64,000 nt of DNA. It comes from Juglans regia (lineage: Eukaryota > Streptophyta > Magnoliopsida > Fagales > Juglandaceae). The notes under the pieces were generated by a model. That model was given only the letters and a program-made list of their open reading frames with translations. It was not told where the DNA came from and searched no databases. Each line of letters opens with the position of its first letter. Within the stretch, counting starts at the first letter, position 1. Of this stretch, positions 42,421 to 53,832 are shown in pieces. The stretch covers positions 3,658,001-3,722,000 of the forward strand of contig NC_049916.1 of the NCBI RefSeq assembly GCF_001411555.2, read 5' to 3'. Made by a program: the position numbers and the translations under genes.

Positions 42421-45400
42421 TCAAGCTTGGGATCCAGAGTCAGGTGGACCCAACTCAGCGGATGCTCCACCCAAACTAGTCAAATGAGATTCAGACAGCT
42501 TTGAAACAATTGGCTGCATGCCTCGGCAAACTTTAAAGGACGGCCTCCGTTTCACACACTGCACAAAAATGTGTACACAAAATCAGTGAACTGCATTGCT
42601 AAATTGTGGCACCAAACATCTTATAATAGCTTTTTCTTCTTTTCCTCGTTTCTTTTCTAATTTTCCTCATCTTATAATAGCCTTTTCAGTTTCATATCTT
42701 GGTACTGTAAGAACTCTCCACAGTTGAATTCCACGTGGTCACCAACCATTCAAACTAGTTCAATATACCCAAGAGTGCAGTAATAAACACTAATCCCCTT
42801 CCCCTTAAAAAAAATGGAAGGGACAAAATAACAATTCCAACCAATTATTTATTTGATTGGATATTTTGGTTAATTTAGGACCCAGAGTTAGCTCCTTAGC
42901 TCCAAGGCAAGAATTCTTTACCTCTTGATAAAAGGCATTAATCTCCTCCTCTGTGAGGCCTTCGTCCTCACCAGAATTTTCCTCCCAGCCAAGGGAACGA
43001 AGGAAAGCAGCCTCTTCCTCATCTGGATAAACTGTTTCACTGGAACTCATGTCATTCTCTCCAACAGCAGAACACCTCTGAATGTCATCTACACAGGTAT
43101 CACCATTGCTAGTCATCTCAGCACCATTCTCAGTTGCATGAGGACTTGCAGAGGCAGTGATAACTACCCCCATCACTTCATCAGATTTCTCCATGGTGGG
43201 AGATGTAATAATAGGGCCCGAATCTGGGAGAACCGTTGGATTATTCATTGAAGTTTTCTTTTTTAGAAGATTAAAGAAATCATTCCGGCTTTGTGATTGA
43301 GACAAGGACGGTTTTCTTTCCAATGTAGATCCAGATTTCAGATTCAGTGCAGCTACCTTGCGTTCCAGAGAAGAATTCCTATGGTTGTGGGGACTCCTCA
43401 ATGGAGTAGGGGCAACAGATGAAGTAACTGGAAGCTGGCTATCTTCTGCCTTCCCAGTGGGGTTGTTTATTGGACTAGAAACATCCTTCGGAGTATGGGA
43501 AACACCATTTTCCCATGTTGGCTTCAGTACAAGAAACTTCCCATGAGACGTCTTTAGGGCATCAGACTTTACATGCCCACCACGAGGAGATTGATTAGCA
43601 AGTTGTGAAGATGAGGACTGAAGCTGTCCACTTTTAGCAGCAACATTTGCATCAATTGTTCTGACCACTGTTTTGGAATTGAGGGACTGAAAAGAAAATT
43701 AGCATCAGACAACCTAATCAGAATCCTGATGTGCATGAATGCATAGACTGACAGATAGGTAGATAGATAACAATAGCTAACTCCAGATATAAACTACAAA
43801 TGAGTGCAATAGCTAACTCTAGATATAAGCAATAGCTAACTCCAGATATAAGCAAATGAGTGCTTGGATTACAGAATACGGGAGGGAGGTTCAGGTGTTC
43901 TGTGCAAGCTTGACATGGAGAAGGCATGTGATCATGTGAATTGGGAATTTCTTTTCTACCTGCTTGAGAGATGTGGTTTTGGGGATCGGTGGATTGCATG
44001 GATGCGTCATTGTATTTCAACTACCCGGTTCTCAGTTCTAATTAATGGCACACCTGTTGGTTTTTTTTATAGTTCAAGGGGATTGCAGCAGGGAGATCCT
44101 TTATATCCTCTTCTGGTTGTTATAGTTATGGAGGCTTTAAGTAGGATGGTGCAAGCTGATGTTGGAGGAGGGTTCTTATTGGGTTTTCAGGTGGGCAATG
44201 TTGTTGGTGGCCCTGTTAACATTTCACACCTTCTTTTTGCAAATGATACGTTAGTTTTTTTGTAAAGCAAATAGGAGCCAGATCCAAACTTCACGAGCAT
44301 TGTTACTCTGCTTTGAAGCAATGTCAGGGTTAAAGGTGAATTTGGGCAAGTCTGAGATGGCTCATGTGGGGGCGGTCTTTAATATTCTCAGTTTAGCAAG
44401 ACTTCTGGATTGTAAGGTGTCATCTTTCCCTGTGAAATATCTGGGCCTTCCGTTGGGAGCAACCTTCAAGAATAGAGCTATATGAGATGGGGTAGTGGAG
44501 AAGATAGAGAAAAGGTTGGCTGGCTAGAAACGAATGTATTTATCAAAAGGGGGCCGTCTCACTCTAATCAAGAGTACTCTCACTAACCTTCCCACTTATT
44601 TTTTATCTTTGTTTCTTATGCATGTAGGGGTGGTGAACAAAATGGAGAAACTCTTTAGGACGTTCTTATGGGAAGGTATGGGAGAGGAGAAGAAATTTTA
44701 TTTGGTTAGATGGAAGATTGTATGTGCCTCAATTGTGAACGGGGTAGGGAGTGTGTAACTTGAGAACTTTTAATAAAGCATTATTGGGAAAATGACTTTG
44801 GAGATATCATTTGGAGGGGGGTTCATTGTGGAAGAATATTATTGACGCCAGATATGGTGTCGATTGGGATGGTTGGTGTTCTATAGAAGTGAGAGGGAGG
44901 TATAGTGTGGGTTTATGGAAGTATATAAGGAAGGGATAGCCATGTTTTGCAAATCAAATTCGTTTTGTAGTTGGTGAGGGAATTCGTATTAGATTTTAGA
45001 GGGACGTGTGGTGTGGAGACCACGCTTTGGAAAAGGCTTTTCCGGCCTTATACCATATTGGAATGAATAGGGAGGCTTCAGTGGCAGACGTGCGTTTATT
45101 TTCTCATGGTGTGCACCAGTGAAATATTATTTTTAATAGGGATTTACATGATTGGGAATTACCAATTGTTTCAGAATTTTACAGCGCACTATACTCCACG
45201 GAGCTTCCTATGGCACAGGGAGATAGTTTGAAATGGAGGTCTAATAAACACAAGATATGTACTGTTAAGGTGTATTATGGCAGCTTGACAATGCAACTTG
45301 ATATTACGCCATTCCCCTGAAAGAGTATTTGAAGGTCTCGTGTGCCTTCAAAAGTAGCTTTTTTTGTTTATAGTACTGCTCTAGGAAAGATATTGACCAC

Positions 45401-48400
45401 GGACAACTTGAGAAAGAGAGGATGTGTACTGTTGGATTGGTGCTACATGTGCAAGAAGAATGGAGAATCTGTGGACCATCTCTTATTACACTGTGAGGTA
45501 ACAAGGGTGTTGTGGGATGAGATCTTTCAAAGGGTTGATGTTGCTTGGGTTATGCCTATGAGGGTGGTGGATTTGTTGGGTTGTTGGTCAAAGATACAAG
45601 ACTGCCATCAAGTAGCAGCAGTGTGGAAAATGATTACATTGTGTATTATGTGGTGCACTTGGACGAAAAGGAATGCACGTTGTTTCAAAGATAAGGAACG
45701 TACTTTGCCCGAGCTGAAGAATTTTTTTCTCCACACTCTAATGTGTTGGTTTTCCACCATTGTTTTACATGGGGATAGTGACAGTGTTCAAGATTTCTTG
45801 TCTTTAATTTATCGTTCTTAGAATGTAATTAGGAGTTCTTATGTATACTTCATGTGTACCAAGGCTATGCCTATTTCATTCATATATATAATATCTATCT
45901 TTTATTGATAAAAATAAAAAATAAATAAAATAAATAAATAAATAAATAAAAGATCTTAGACCACCAATCACAATCCATACCACCATGCTTCACACTTGGA
46001 AACAAAAAAAAAAAAAACCAATTCTTGTAATGTAAAAATCAACATCCCAATAACGATTCTAAAAAAGTTACACAAATCTCATCTTTACAACACACCTTCA
46101 CCAGTTTCAAACTCCTTTGAAAGAAAAGCTTAATAACCACCAAGGAAAATCAGTTCATATATATTTTTCTATGAAGAGGAAGCCCAGAGACTTGTAAATG
46201 CAACATGTCTCTTACCCAGTTAAACCTTGGACCCATGCAAAATGCCCACATCAAACAAATCAAGTAAATCCTTGGCTTTTCACAGATGAAACATGGACCC
46301 TAAAAATTGTTTGCACCCAAGGGTTCGAACCTTAAACCTAGGGCTGAGCACCGACTGAATCGGAGTCGGTATTCAGGAAATCTAACAACTCCGACTCCAA
46401 CTTACATAGGCTCCGATCCGACTCCGATTTATCGGCTCGGATTTGGGCTTTTTTGGCCTTCATATTTAGCCCATTTTTAAACAAGACTTTACATATAATT
46501 GATCATTTTTTGTGGGCTTTCAAGTTTACTATTTAAAAATAAATTAATTAATTATTAAAAAAAAAAAACAGATTTTAGATTTGAAAAAAATATTTCATAT
46601 GCTATGCAAACGTGAGAAATAAAAATAAAAATTTAAAGAAATTAAAAATATACACTAGGCCCTTTATACTATTCTTGATATACCATATCATTCATAACTT
46701 CATATTAGAGTCTCAGACTCCCAAACCAACTAAAAACAATAAAATGATTGTTCAACCATCTAGTCAAGGCCCAAGGCCCCAAATAACAACTAACAAGTAA
46801 GAGCAACCATGAGCTATTATGGTCCAATGGCAATGTCCATCATCCAATCATTCACTACTAAATAAATTACGAATAGGAAACACAACCAACCACTCAAATA
46901 CAAGGCAAATATTGTATTAGAATCTAGTTACATGCTACTATATTAGAATCTAGATAATAAATAAATAAATAGTCTTACAATATATATACATTATACATGG
47001 TACATGACTCACTATTAGCTAGTCAAGTTTCATCTACCCTAATATATGTAATATGTAAGATAGTGATACTATGATGTGTAGTGTGTACATGTAATTGATT
47101 ATTAGCCTATTAATATTATTCTTTAATAATTATCACATTGATTTGTAGTCTATTAATATTCTTGAACTGAACTATATAAGTTCTTAGACTTTTTATAAGT
47201 ATATAAATACTACATGTTTTTATTAAAGTCAGAGTCGGAGGTCAAAGTCGGATTCGAAGTCGGAGCGGAGTCGGTCAGACAGCAAATCCGACACCAACTT
47301 TAAATGAAAAAAAAAAAAACTCTGACTCCATTTTATCAGAGCTCCGACTCCACAGTACAAAGTCGAAGCAGAGTCCAAGTCCGAGTCCGAGTCAAATTTT
47401 CAGATTTTTGCACAGCCCCACTTAAACCGAGGAGAGCATACTACCAAGACTAAGGTCCTTACCACTTGAGCCAACTCCTCGGGATTAAGTTTGTTTTAAA
47501 AATATAGGAAGTATGCTCTCTAGGCAAAAATGTTTGTTATTCCTATCTCATCCATCTTGTACCACGCATATGATTATTATCTATGCCATTAGTTTAATCA
47601 TTATCTAGAAGGTGTTTATTCTAAGTAGCAGCTCAAAGTGAAACAGCACCAGTTTCTAGTCTTGGCATCAAGGACAAAAACAAAAATGTATATAAAAAAC
47701 TAGTTCAGCTATCAACCAAAAGCGTTCATATGATAAAAGGTCAACAAAATTATTTTTTGATAAGTAAGAAGGCCAACAAATTTAAATATCACACTGTACT
47801 CCTCTACCCTCACCATGCAAGCACCAATGCCCTGACGCGGGGTGGGGGGGAAGAGAGAGAAATAAAGGGGAGGGGATACAAGGGAGGGAGAGAAAGAAAA
47901 TCACATTTATCTCTAACTTCACTGAGCCAAAAGCTGAATTCGTTTAACAAAATAAATGAGACACGCATGAAAGAAGATGAAAATAATCTATAAATATTTA
48001 CTTCTAGTTGCACTAAACCGTAAATAAGGTTTCCTTTTATAAAACTTCGGAAAAAAATGTGATACATACTAAAAATTAAATCTACCCATGAGCAATGGTT
48101 TAATAACAAGATGATATTATGATAACAATGAGGTTAACACAAATCAAATTACCATTTAGAAATTTCTACTTTTATGTAAATAAGAACAATTCAACAAGGC
48201 CTCATACAGTCCTACCAGCATACTGAATTTTATTTATCTAATTTTGTTTTCTGAGTCAGTGTTTACAACATAAAACAATCACCAGAAACAAAATCATCTG
48301 AAGTATGTGGCAAGCATGCATAATGCATCCCAGCTTTCTGTTCAAATAAAAGTTTAAGCTACCGCAGCAACTAGTGATCGCAACGAAGAAAAAATGTAAA

Positions 48401-51298
48401 TAATTTCAGGGACATCAAGCACCGTCAATGTGCAAAAAATAAGGTGAAAAATAAACGCCACTAGCAGGCATATAATAGGTAAGATAAAGCAACATCTATT
48501 GGTTGCGAGTGTCTGTCTACCCATCTCTATCTAGTACTAGTTGTGAGCGTCTGTCTAAACAGAGTGCTAGCTCATGGTCTTCAGTTTTTTCCACTATTTT
48601 TTTCTTATGCCAAGCTACATTATAATAATGAAGTCACCACAATTTCTCCTCGTCTATGAAAACAAATGTAAAAAATTAGAAAATCAAATAAACAACTTAA
48701 AATAAAAGAAAATTGAAATTATGTACATATTATGGTAAACTACTCTCAGTTTTAAAATATAGAAAATTCATTAAACATAGGTTAAGCTTCAAGAACAAAA
48801 AATAAAATAGATGTTGAAAATTCCTAGAATATATATGCATGGATAGCCATAGTGAACTCTTTATTACTTGCAAACCCAAAGTTCTAAAAAGGCCACAAAC
48901 GCCTAAATCTTCCTCTGTTATTTTCTTTTCACTCTAAATTCAAGTGTATATTGGGCACTGGGAGCTAGCAGCAACACAAGATGGATTCACCTTCAAAACG
49001 GGATAACTATACTTCTACCCAGCTTTACAACCCAAGGAACAAATGCATACTAGAAAGAAGCCAATTATATAAACCTTTTTTTTTTTTAAATACATGGGGG
49101 AGGGGGGATTCGATCATTGGTTCTCTTAGTAAGAAACCAAGGTGTTGTCAATTGATCCAAAAGATCTTGGCACCAGTTATATAAACTTACACTATAGCAA
49201 CACACAAGTAATTATAGAAATCTACATTGTAAGTCTTTATACACACAATGTGCTATTCAGCACGCCATGACAATTTTTTCTTCTTTTGCTTCAAATGAAA
49301 AAGAAAAATAGTTCTACTACATACAGTCACTTTTGCGTTCTCCTTGCACACTACACTGATGTGATTGACCAAAACAATTATTTTATATTAAAAAAAAGTG
49401 ACGCAACCAATCACATTAGTGGAGTACGCAAAAATGACTGCACATAGAGTTTTTGAAAGAAAAATTGACAGTGCTGCATAGCAAAATTGACGTCTTTGCA
49501 GATCTCTAAGAGCACCTATCCAAGAAATTTGACTTTCAATCCCCCCCCCCTTAAAAAAAGGGATATGAAAACAAGGACAAACAAAGATACACAATCCCTT
49601 CCAAATGCCTATGAAAATCAGATGAGTACGTGATTTATTTCGAAGAGGTAAAGGCGACAATGCTTGAATAACTTATGTCAGCTACAAATCTAGCATCATT
49701 TGTTCATTATCCATCCTAAATCTTACAATTACTATACTGTTCCTGATGACCCATTTTTTGGTTTCTTCTGATACATTGAGAAGAGCTATTTAAGTTGCAG
49801 AAGATAATATGTTCCTAACTCAAACTACTGACGTTGGCTATCCTATACAATTTTAAAATTTTTTATAACTAATAGCATGATATCACATTCCAATATTCAG
49901 CAGGAGATAAGCACAAAAAGAACAGAAATTTAATTAGAAAATTACAATCTAATTTATAGGCTAACAAACATCCTAAAATCGTCTGATATATTAAAAGATT
50001 CTTCCTTCAATTAAACTAGCATCCACAAGCATCTTATGGAGATCCTCTTACCGAAGCTTTAGGCATTGAAGGTGTGACCGGTATTAATTGCCTCGACTGC
50101 TTAATAGCCAGTTCCTCCCGTCTTTGTGTATTGACAGAGACCTACAAGTAGAAGAATGGTGTCTTATTAACTCAATCACAAGAGTGAATATATAGATTCG
50201 GAGGCTCAGGCAACCTGTTCAATTACCTGAGGAGCAGTACTAACTCGTGGTGGAGCCTGAGCCAATGCTTCAGCCATATTAAGACCAGTCATCACACTCG
50301 GAGCCCCAGATCCTGAGGTGGCGGCAACAGTCTGTTGAACAGACGAGGATCCTCTACTACTGCTGCCAATAAGGGTCGGCACCTCTGCAAGAGCTGATGT
50401 CCATCCCTCCCCACCAATCAGAGCTGTACTACCAACAACTAAGCTCTGAACAGCTAAGCTCAGGCCAGGAGATGAAACTCTTCCTATATCAGGTGCTCCT
50501 TGCCTTTCTTCTGTTCCAAGTGAGGGAAAATCTTTCTCAAACACCGACTTTGGCATACTAATACCGACACCACTTCCAGGAAGCACCCCATTGCCATTGT
50601 GATTGCTACTGCTGCTGTTTTTAGAGTCCACAGCAACTCTCCGGGGCAGTGGCTCGCCCTGTTTCCTGGATACCATCGATTGAGAACGCCACAACTTGTC
50701 CTTCTCTACCCTACTGGGAAAGATGCTTCCAAGAGCATCAGGAGAATCATGGTCCCAATGATCCCTCAAGCTTGATCTCTCTTTTTCCTTCTCACGGTCC
50801 TTGTCACGGTGACTTCTATTAAAACTACTGTATGCATGCTTTGCAGAACCATTACTAGAACTCTTCCGTGAATTTGATGAAGATGCCCGTTCCAGAAAAG
50901 CAGAACGTGGGGCATCAAAATCACTCGTCCCCTTAGAAGTTCTAATTCTTGTGAGAGGAGCCAATGAAGTACCATCTGTAGCAATGATAGCACAATATTA
51001 AACATGCCTAAAGACTTAAAATGACTTTTTTAACAATACAATTGTCCAAAGCACCAGCTTACTGGGCAGCTAAAAAATATATATACATAATTACATATAC
51101 ATAGTAGCCTGGGCACATATGCATATGTCTATTTTCAAAAGCAACATAATGGTATGTACGACTTGGCAGGTTAAAAAGTACCTGGGTGAGAAGCAATTGA
51201 GGCAGAATTGGGGGCTGAACTGCCACCCCCAGTAACACTTCCAGCACTTCTCAACCATTCTGGAAATAATGTGGGTTCACTTCTTTCCATAAGGAGCA
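42421..51298 (-). CDS. Vasculin/GPBP1-like nuclear protein, 5 coding exons
   Basis: Exons (minus): 51182-51290 coding (exon begins about 51298), 50227-50975, 50052-50141, 42922-43686, 42421-42558. All borders are GT/AG and phases fit, giving 616 aa ending ..PPDSGSQA. Domains: N-terminal [10 protein letters not shown] (9-18); a Ser-rich, Arg/Glu/Asp-charged region with [23 protein letters not shown] (183-190); a Ser/Pro-rich middle; and C-terminal [21 protein letters not shown] (539-571) with a basic tail [11 protein letters not shown]. The trio 'W near the N-terminus, FPSL, LGW..LT..E...F' is what I recall of vasculin (GPBP1), a GC-rich-promoter-binding regulator in animals. The homology is by motif and inferred, and function in plants is unknown to me. 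Intron 3 is 6.4 kb and full of transposons. No stops or frameshifts seen. Confidence 0.8.
43769..43865 (+). repeat. Triplicated AATAGCTAACTC unit
   Basis: Three copies of AATAGCTAACTC(C/T)AGATATAA lie within 97 bp, two followed by 'gagtgc', immediately before the LINE insertion in intron 3. Confidence 0.8.
43866..45960 (+). pseudogene. LINE ORF2 remnant in intron 3
   Basis: RT domain from 43866: [51 protein letters not shown] and [11 protein letters not shown], where the catalytic FADD motif reads FAND. Then [42 protein letters not shown] and a C-terminal zinc-binding [20 protein letters not shown] (45342-45821). Stops and frameshifts break it. The 3' tail runs into an (AAAT)n tract at ~45915-45955. 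Orientation is opposite to the host gene. Confidence 0.9.
46283..47490 (-). mobile_element. SINE split by a hAT insertion
   Basis: The head lies at 47421-47490 (inverted: gagttggctcaagtggtaag, box A) and the body at 46283-46338 (box B GGTTCGAACC, then gggtgcaaacaatttttagg). Joining across the duplicated CTTAAACC restores a continuous SINE of the family at 998-1222. Confidence 0.85.
46339..47420. mobile_element. Non-autonomous hAT element (1082 bp)
   Basis: The ends TAGGGCTGAGCA and, inverted, TGGGGCTGTGCA are flanked by a perfect 8-bp duplication CTTAAACC (46331-46338; 47421-47428). Subterminal regions contain many copies of CGGAGTCGG and CCGACTCC in both orientations (46350-46440, 47225-47400). 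The core is AT-rich. No transposase ORF. Confidence 0.95.
47491..49311. other. Remaining intron 3 sequence of the vasculin-like gene
   Basis: A minute LINE tail 'ttttttgataagtaag' at 47753-47768 lies between near-identical AGGTCAACAAA/AGGCCAACAAA flanks. Purine-rich GGGAGAGA tract at 47840-47895. Otherwise AT-rich sequence with no exon recognised. Confidence 0.45.
49312..49452. repeat. Foldback MITE (~140 bp)
   Basis: The left arm CTACTACATACAGTCACTTT, then TTGCGTTCTCC and TGATGTGATTG, pairs with the inverted right arm CTCTATGTGCAGTCATTTTT, then GCGTACTCC and TAATGTGATTG. Nearly the whole element is an inverted repeat around an A-run. It lies in intron 3. Confidence 0.8.
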
Positions 51299-52330
51299 CT
51301 GAACATGATCAGAAATAGAAACTAAAAAAATACTTCTCACCTTCACCCGCTCAACCCTTTCCCCACAATTGTTCTGCACGGAATTACAAAGTTGTAAAAG
51401 TTATCCAAAATTTCTTTGATAAGAAAGTTACCCAAAATTTCTTTCCCCAAAACTGCTATACTTCATCTTCTCCACCAATAAAGCCGGTCAGTTCTCCAAA
51501 AACACTAACCAATATATGTATTGATTAATTCTTCAATACTTTCACAACTGCGTATGCCCTCTATATGTTAATCAAGATAATACACTTTCAGAGGAACGAC
51601 CGAGAGGGAGAAAACCACCAGCCCTCCAACAAAATCACTGAGCTGTATCCCAAACCCTAGTTTCTCCCCCCACCAAACCACCAGCCCTGCTTCACAATCA
51701 CCGCCACGTACGGAAGTAACTGCTCCAACTTCACTCACCTGTAGTTTTGTGAACTTGAGAGGTTCTTTATCAAACCCAAGTGTTATAGTCTCTATTTCTC
51801 AGTAAAAAGAACCAGGATTTTCACATGTGAAAACCAAGAGCACGGGAGCGAAGGCAAAGGCTAGATAATGGTATTCAAGAAAAAGCGTATCTTCGCCTCC
51901 ATCTTCGATTAAAGATGGATTGGGAGGTGATAAAGAATCTGCTCAGAAGACCCTCATCTCTACGGGGGTGAAAAAAAGAACCGATTCGCAAAAATATAAC
52001 TAATGCAACAATGAAGGAAGAACAATAAGTTCCGGAATTCTTAAACAGGAGTTCACTCCCATCAAACAGAGCAGAAACCCCAACGAATGAACGGAAATTA
52101 TATAGTGTGAAGGCCAAGCAAATGCCTAAAAATTAGAAACCCTAAAACCTCTGCATGCGAGTGTCTGTATGACCGCCAAGACCTAGGGTTCGAATGGAGC
52201 AAAATTCTTCCGCGAAATACAGGGAATTTCAGAGAGGCACTCACTCAGAGAGAGAGAGATGGAGAACTAACCCTAGCCTCCGCTCCGCCGCCAATGAAAT
52301 CACGCCAAAAATAAAAACGTAACCGCTTCA
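51299..52330 (-). promoter_or_regulatory. 5' untranslated exon and promoter of the vasculin-like gene
   Basis: A noncoding exon is suggested by CTACAG|GTGAGT ending at 51739, pairing with the acceptor TTCAG at 51299-51300 eight bases before the start codon. Above it lie AAACCCTAA telo-box-like motifs (52135-52145, 52265-52275) and a GA repeat on the + strand at 52244-52258. Transcript start not visible. Confidence 0.5.
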
Positions 52331-52837
52331 AAACCCGCCTCAGTCTATTCTCAACCACAACAGCAATGCGCTTTTTCCACAAAGCAAAACCAAACAGGGA
52401 GATTTCAGACTGTGGAAAGCGAAAGCAAGCAGCGGAGAAAATCGGAAGAAAAATGGAGTAGTATCCGGGTTTCGGAATAAGCTATTAGGGTTTCTGTTTT
52501 CGTGCGAGTGGGAAATATCGAGAACGAGAGCAAGGGATGGACTATGGAGATATGTAGAAGAGAATGGGGGCAAGAGTGGGTGTGAGATTTCTTGTTGGTT
52601 TTGTTTGTCCAGTGGGGGAATGAATGAACGAAAAGTACGAAGAACAACCTCTTCTTTCTCTGCTCTTCCACTAAAACCAGGATTTGTTTATTTATATTTT
52701 CTTCAAAAATAAATCCCTATTTTGCACCAATTTTAAACTTTTTACTTGATTTTCCTTTAGAGAATATCTTCTAACCAATAAAAGGGCCGAGTACAGCCGC
52801 TAATAACATTACACCACGTAGCTCACCCATTAGACTA
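52331..52837. other. Upstream intergenic region
   Basis: No gene identified. Minus-strand ORFs (52340-52671) lie in the likely promoter and have no motif. Confidence 0.3.
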
Positions 52838-53031
52838 GGACTTGTTTGGATTCGCAAGTCATTTCAGCTCATCTCAGTTCATCTCAACTCATCTCATTAC
52901 TATTCATTACTATTCAGCAACTTTAACTCACAAGTCTCACTACTATTCACAACTCATCTCATTACTATTCACAATCCATCTCAACTCATCTCAACTCATC
53001 TCAAATTATCTTCGAATCCAAACATCTCCTA
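52838..53031 (+). repeat. MITE with CATCTCA / ATTACTATTCA repeats
   Basis: The start 'gacttgtttggattcgcaag' and the inverted end 'aggagatgtttggattcgaa' form terminal repeats. The interior alternates 'caactcatctca' and 'ttactattca'. Related to, but distinct from, the TCATCTCATC family. Confidence 0.7.
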
Positions 53032-53134
53032 AGAATGGAACGCACTGCACTGCACCGAAACCCACGTCCCTCCCTCACTCTCGTGTCTCTCTCATCAAAT
53101 TCCTTGCCCCTTAACTCAACGTCGATGCCGTGAA

Positions 53135-53704
53135 TACAGGTGATAAATCGTCGATCGGATTGACCAGACCGATCGTTTCATTAGATCAAGACTTGGTCCG
53201 GTCGGTCTCAATCCACATTTTAGAAGATTAAAAAATTTCAATCCGGTCCACAGTTCAGAATTTTTTCAGACTAGACCAAATCGAATGAAAAATTAAAAAA
53301 AATATATATATTTTTTTTACAGAATAATTATACAATTAACAATATAAAATTTTAAATATATTGTTAACAATTCTATGAATTAACTAATATATAATATCAA
53401 TTAGTTAATTATATAGTAATTATATAAATTAATAATATAATTTTCATTTAATTTATTATTATTGTCCACATAAAATATTTTTTTATTGAATTTGATACTT
53501 AATCCATATTAATAAGTCACTTAATTTGATTTAGTATTTTCAATAAAAAAATTTATTAATTATTTAAAAAATAAAAAAATTAGGCCAGACCGACTAGACC
53601 GGAAGCTATCGGTCCGGTCTGGTCCCTTTGGGCGTTTGGTTCGGTCCGGTCCGGTCTGGCAATGGACCGAACCGATGGACCGAACCGGATCATCTGCAAC
53701 CCTA
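53135..53704. mobile_element. Non-autonomous hAT element with CCGGTC subterminal repeats
   Basis: The ends TACAGGTGATAAATCG and, inverted, TAGGGTTGCAGATGATCCGG are flanked by an 8-bp duplication with one mismatch (GCCGTGAA 53127-53134; GTCGTGAA 53705-53712). Both ends carry many GGTCCGGTC / ACCGGACC motifs. AT-rich core. No ORF for a transposase. Confidence 0.8.
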
Positions 53705-53832
53705 GTCGTGAACTTCATCGGCAGACGCTTGGATTGCCTCTTCTACCTCGTGTGCCATCTCCTTTGCCTCATCTTTTGCCTTGTGCGACATCTCCTTCGT
53801 CTTGTCAATAGCCTCGTGTGCCGCATTTCAAA
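53705..53832 (-). pseudogene. LEA-like scrap interrupted by the hAT element
   Basis: The minus strand reads EAIDKTKEMSHKAKDEAKE, then MAHEVEEAIQASADEVHD. This is an Ala/Lys/Glu-rich, 11-mer-like pattern typical of LEA_4 proteins. It ends precisely at the hAT target duplication, and beyond the hAT (53126 leftward) the frame stays open. It has no start and no second domain. The opposite strand also has short ORFs, so the call is tentative. Confidence 0.35.

Noticed and set aside
42080..42487. 135-aa plus-strand ORF
   Set aside because: It overlaps the last exon and 3' flank of the minus-strand vasculin-like gene, and has no family motif of its own.
42805..42921. Extension of exon 4 to a stop giving a shorter C-terminus
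   Set aside because: A GAG|GTAAAG donor at 42921 and a well-matching last exon (42421-42558) give the conserved basic C-terminus; the read-through is intron sequence.
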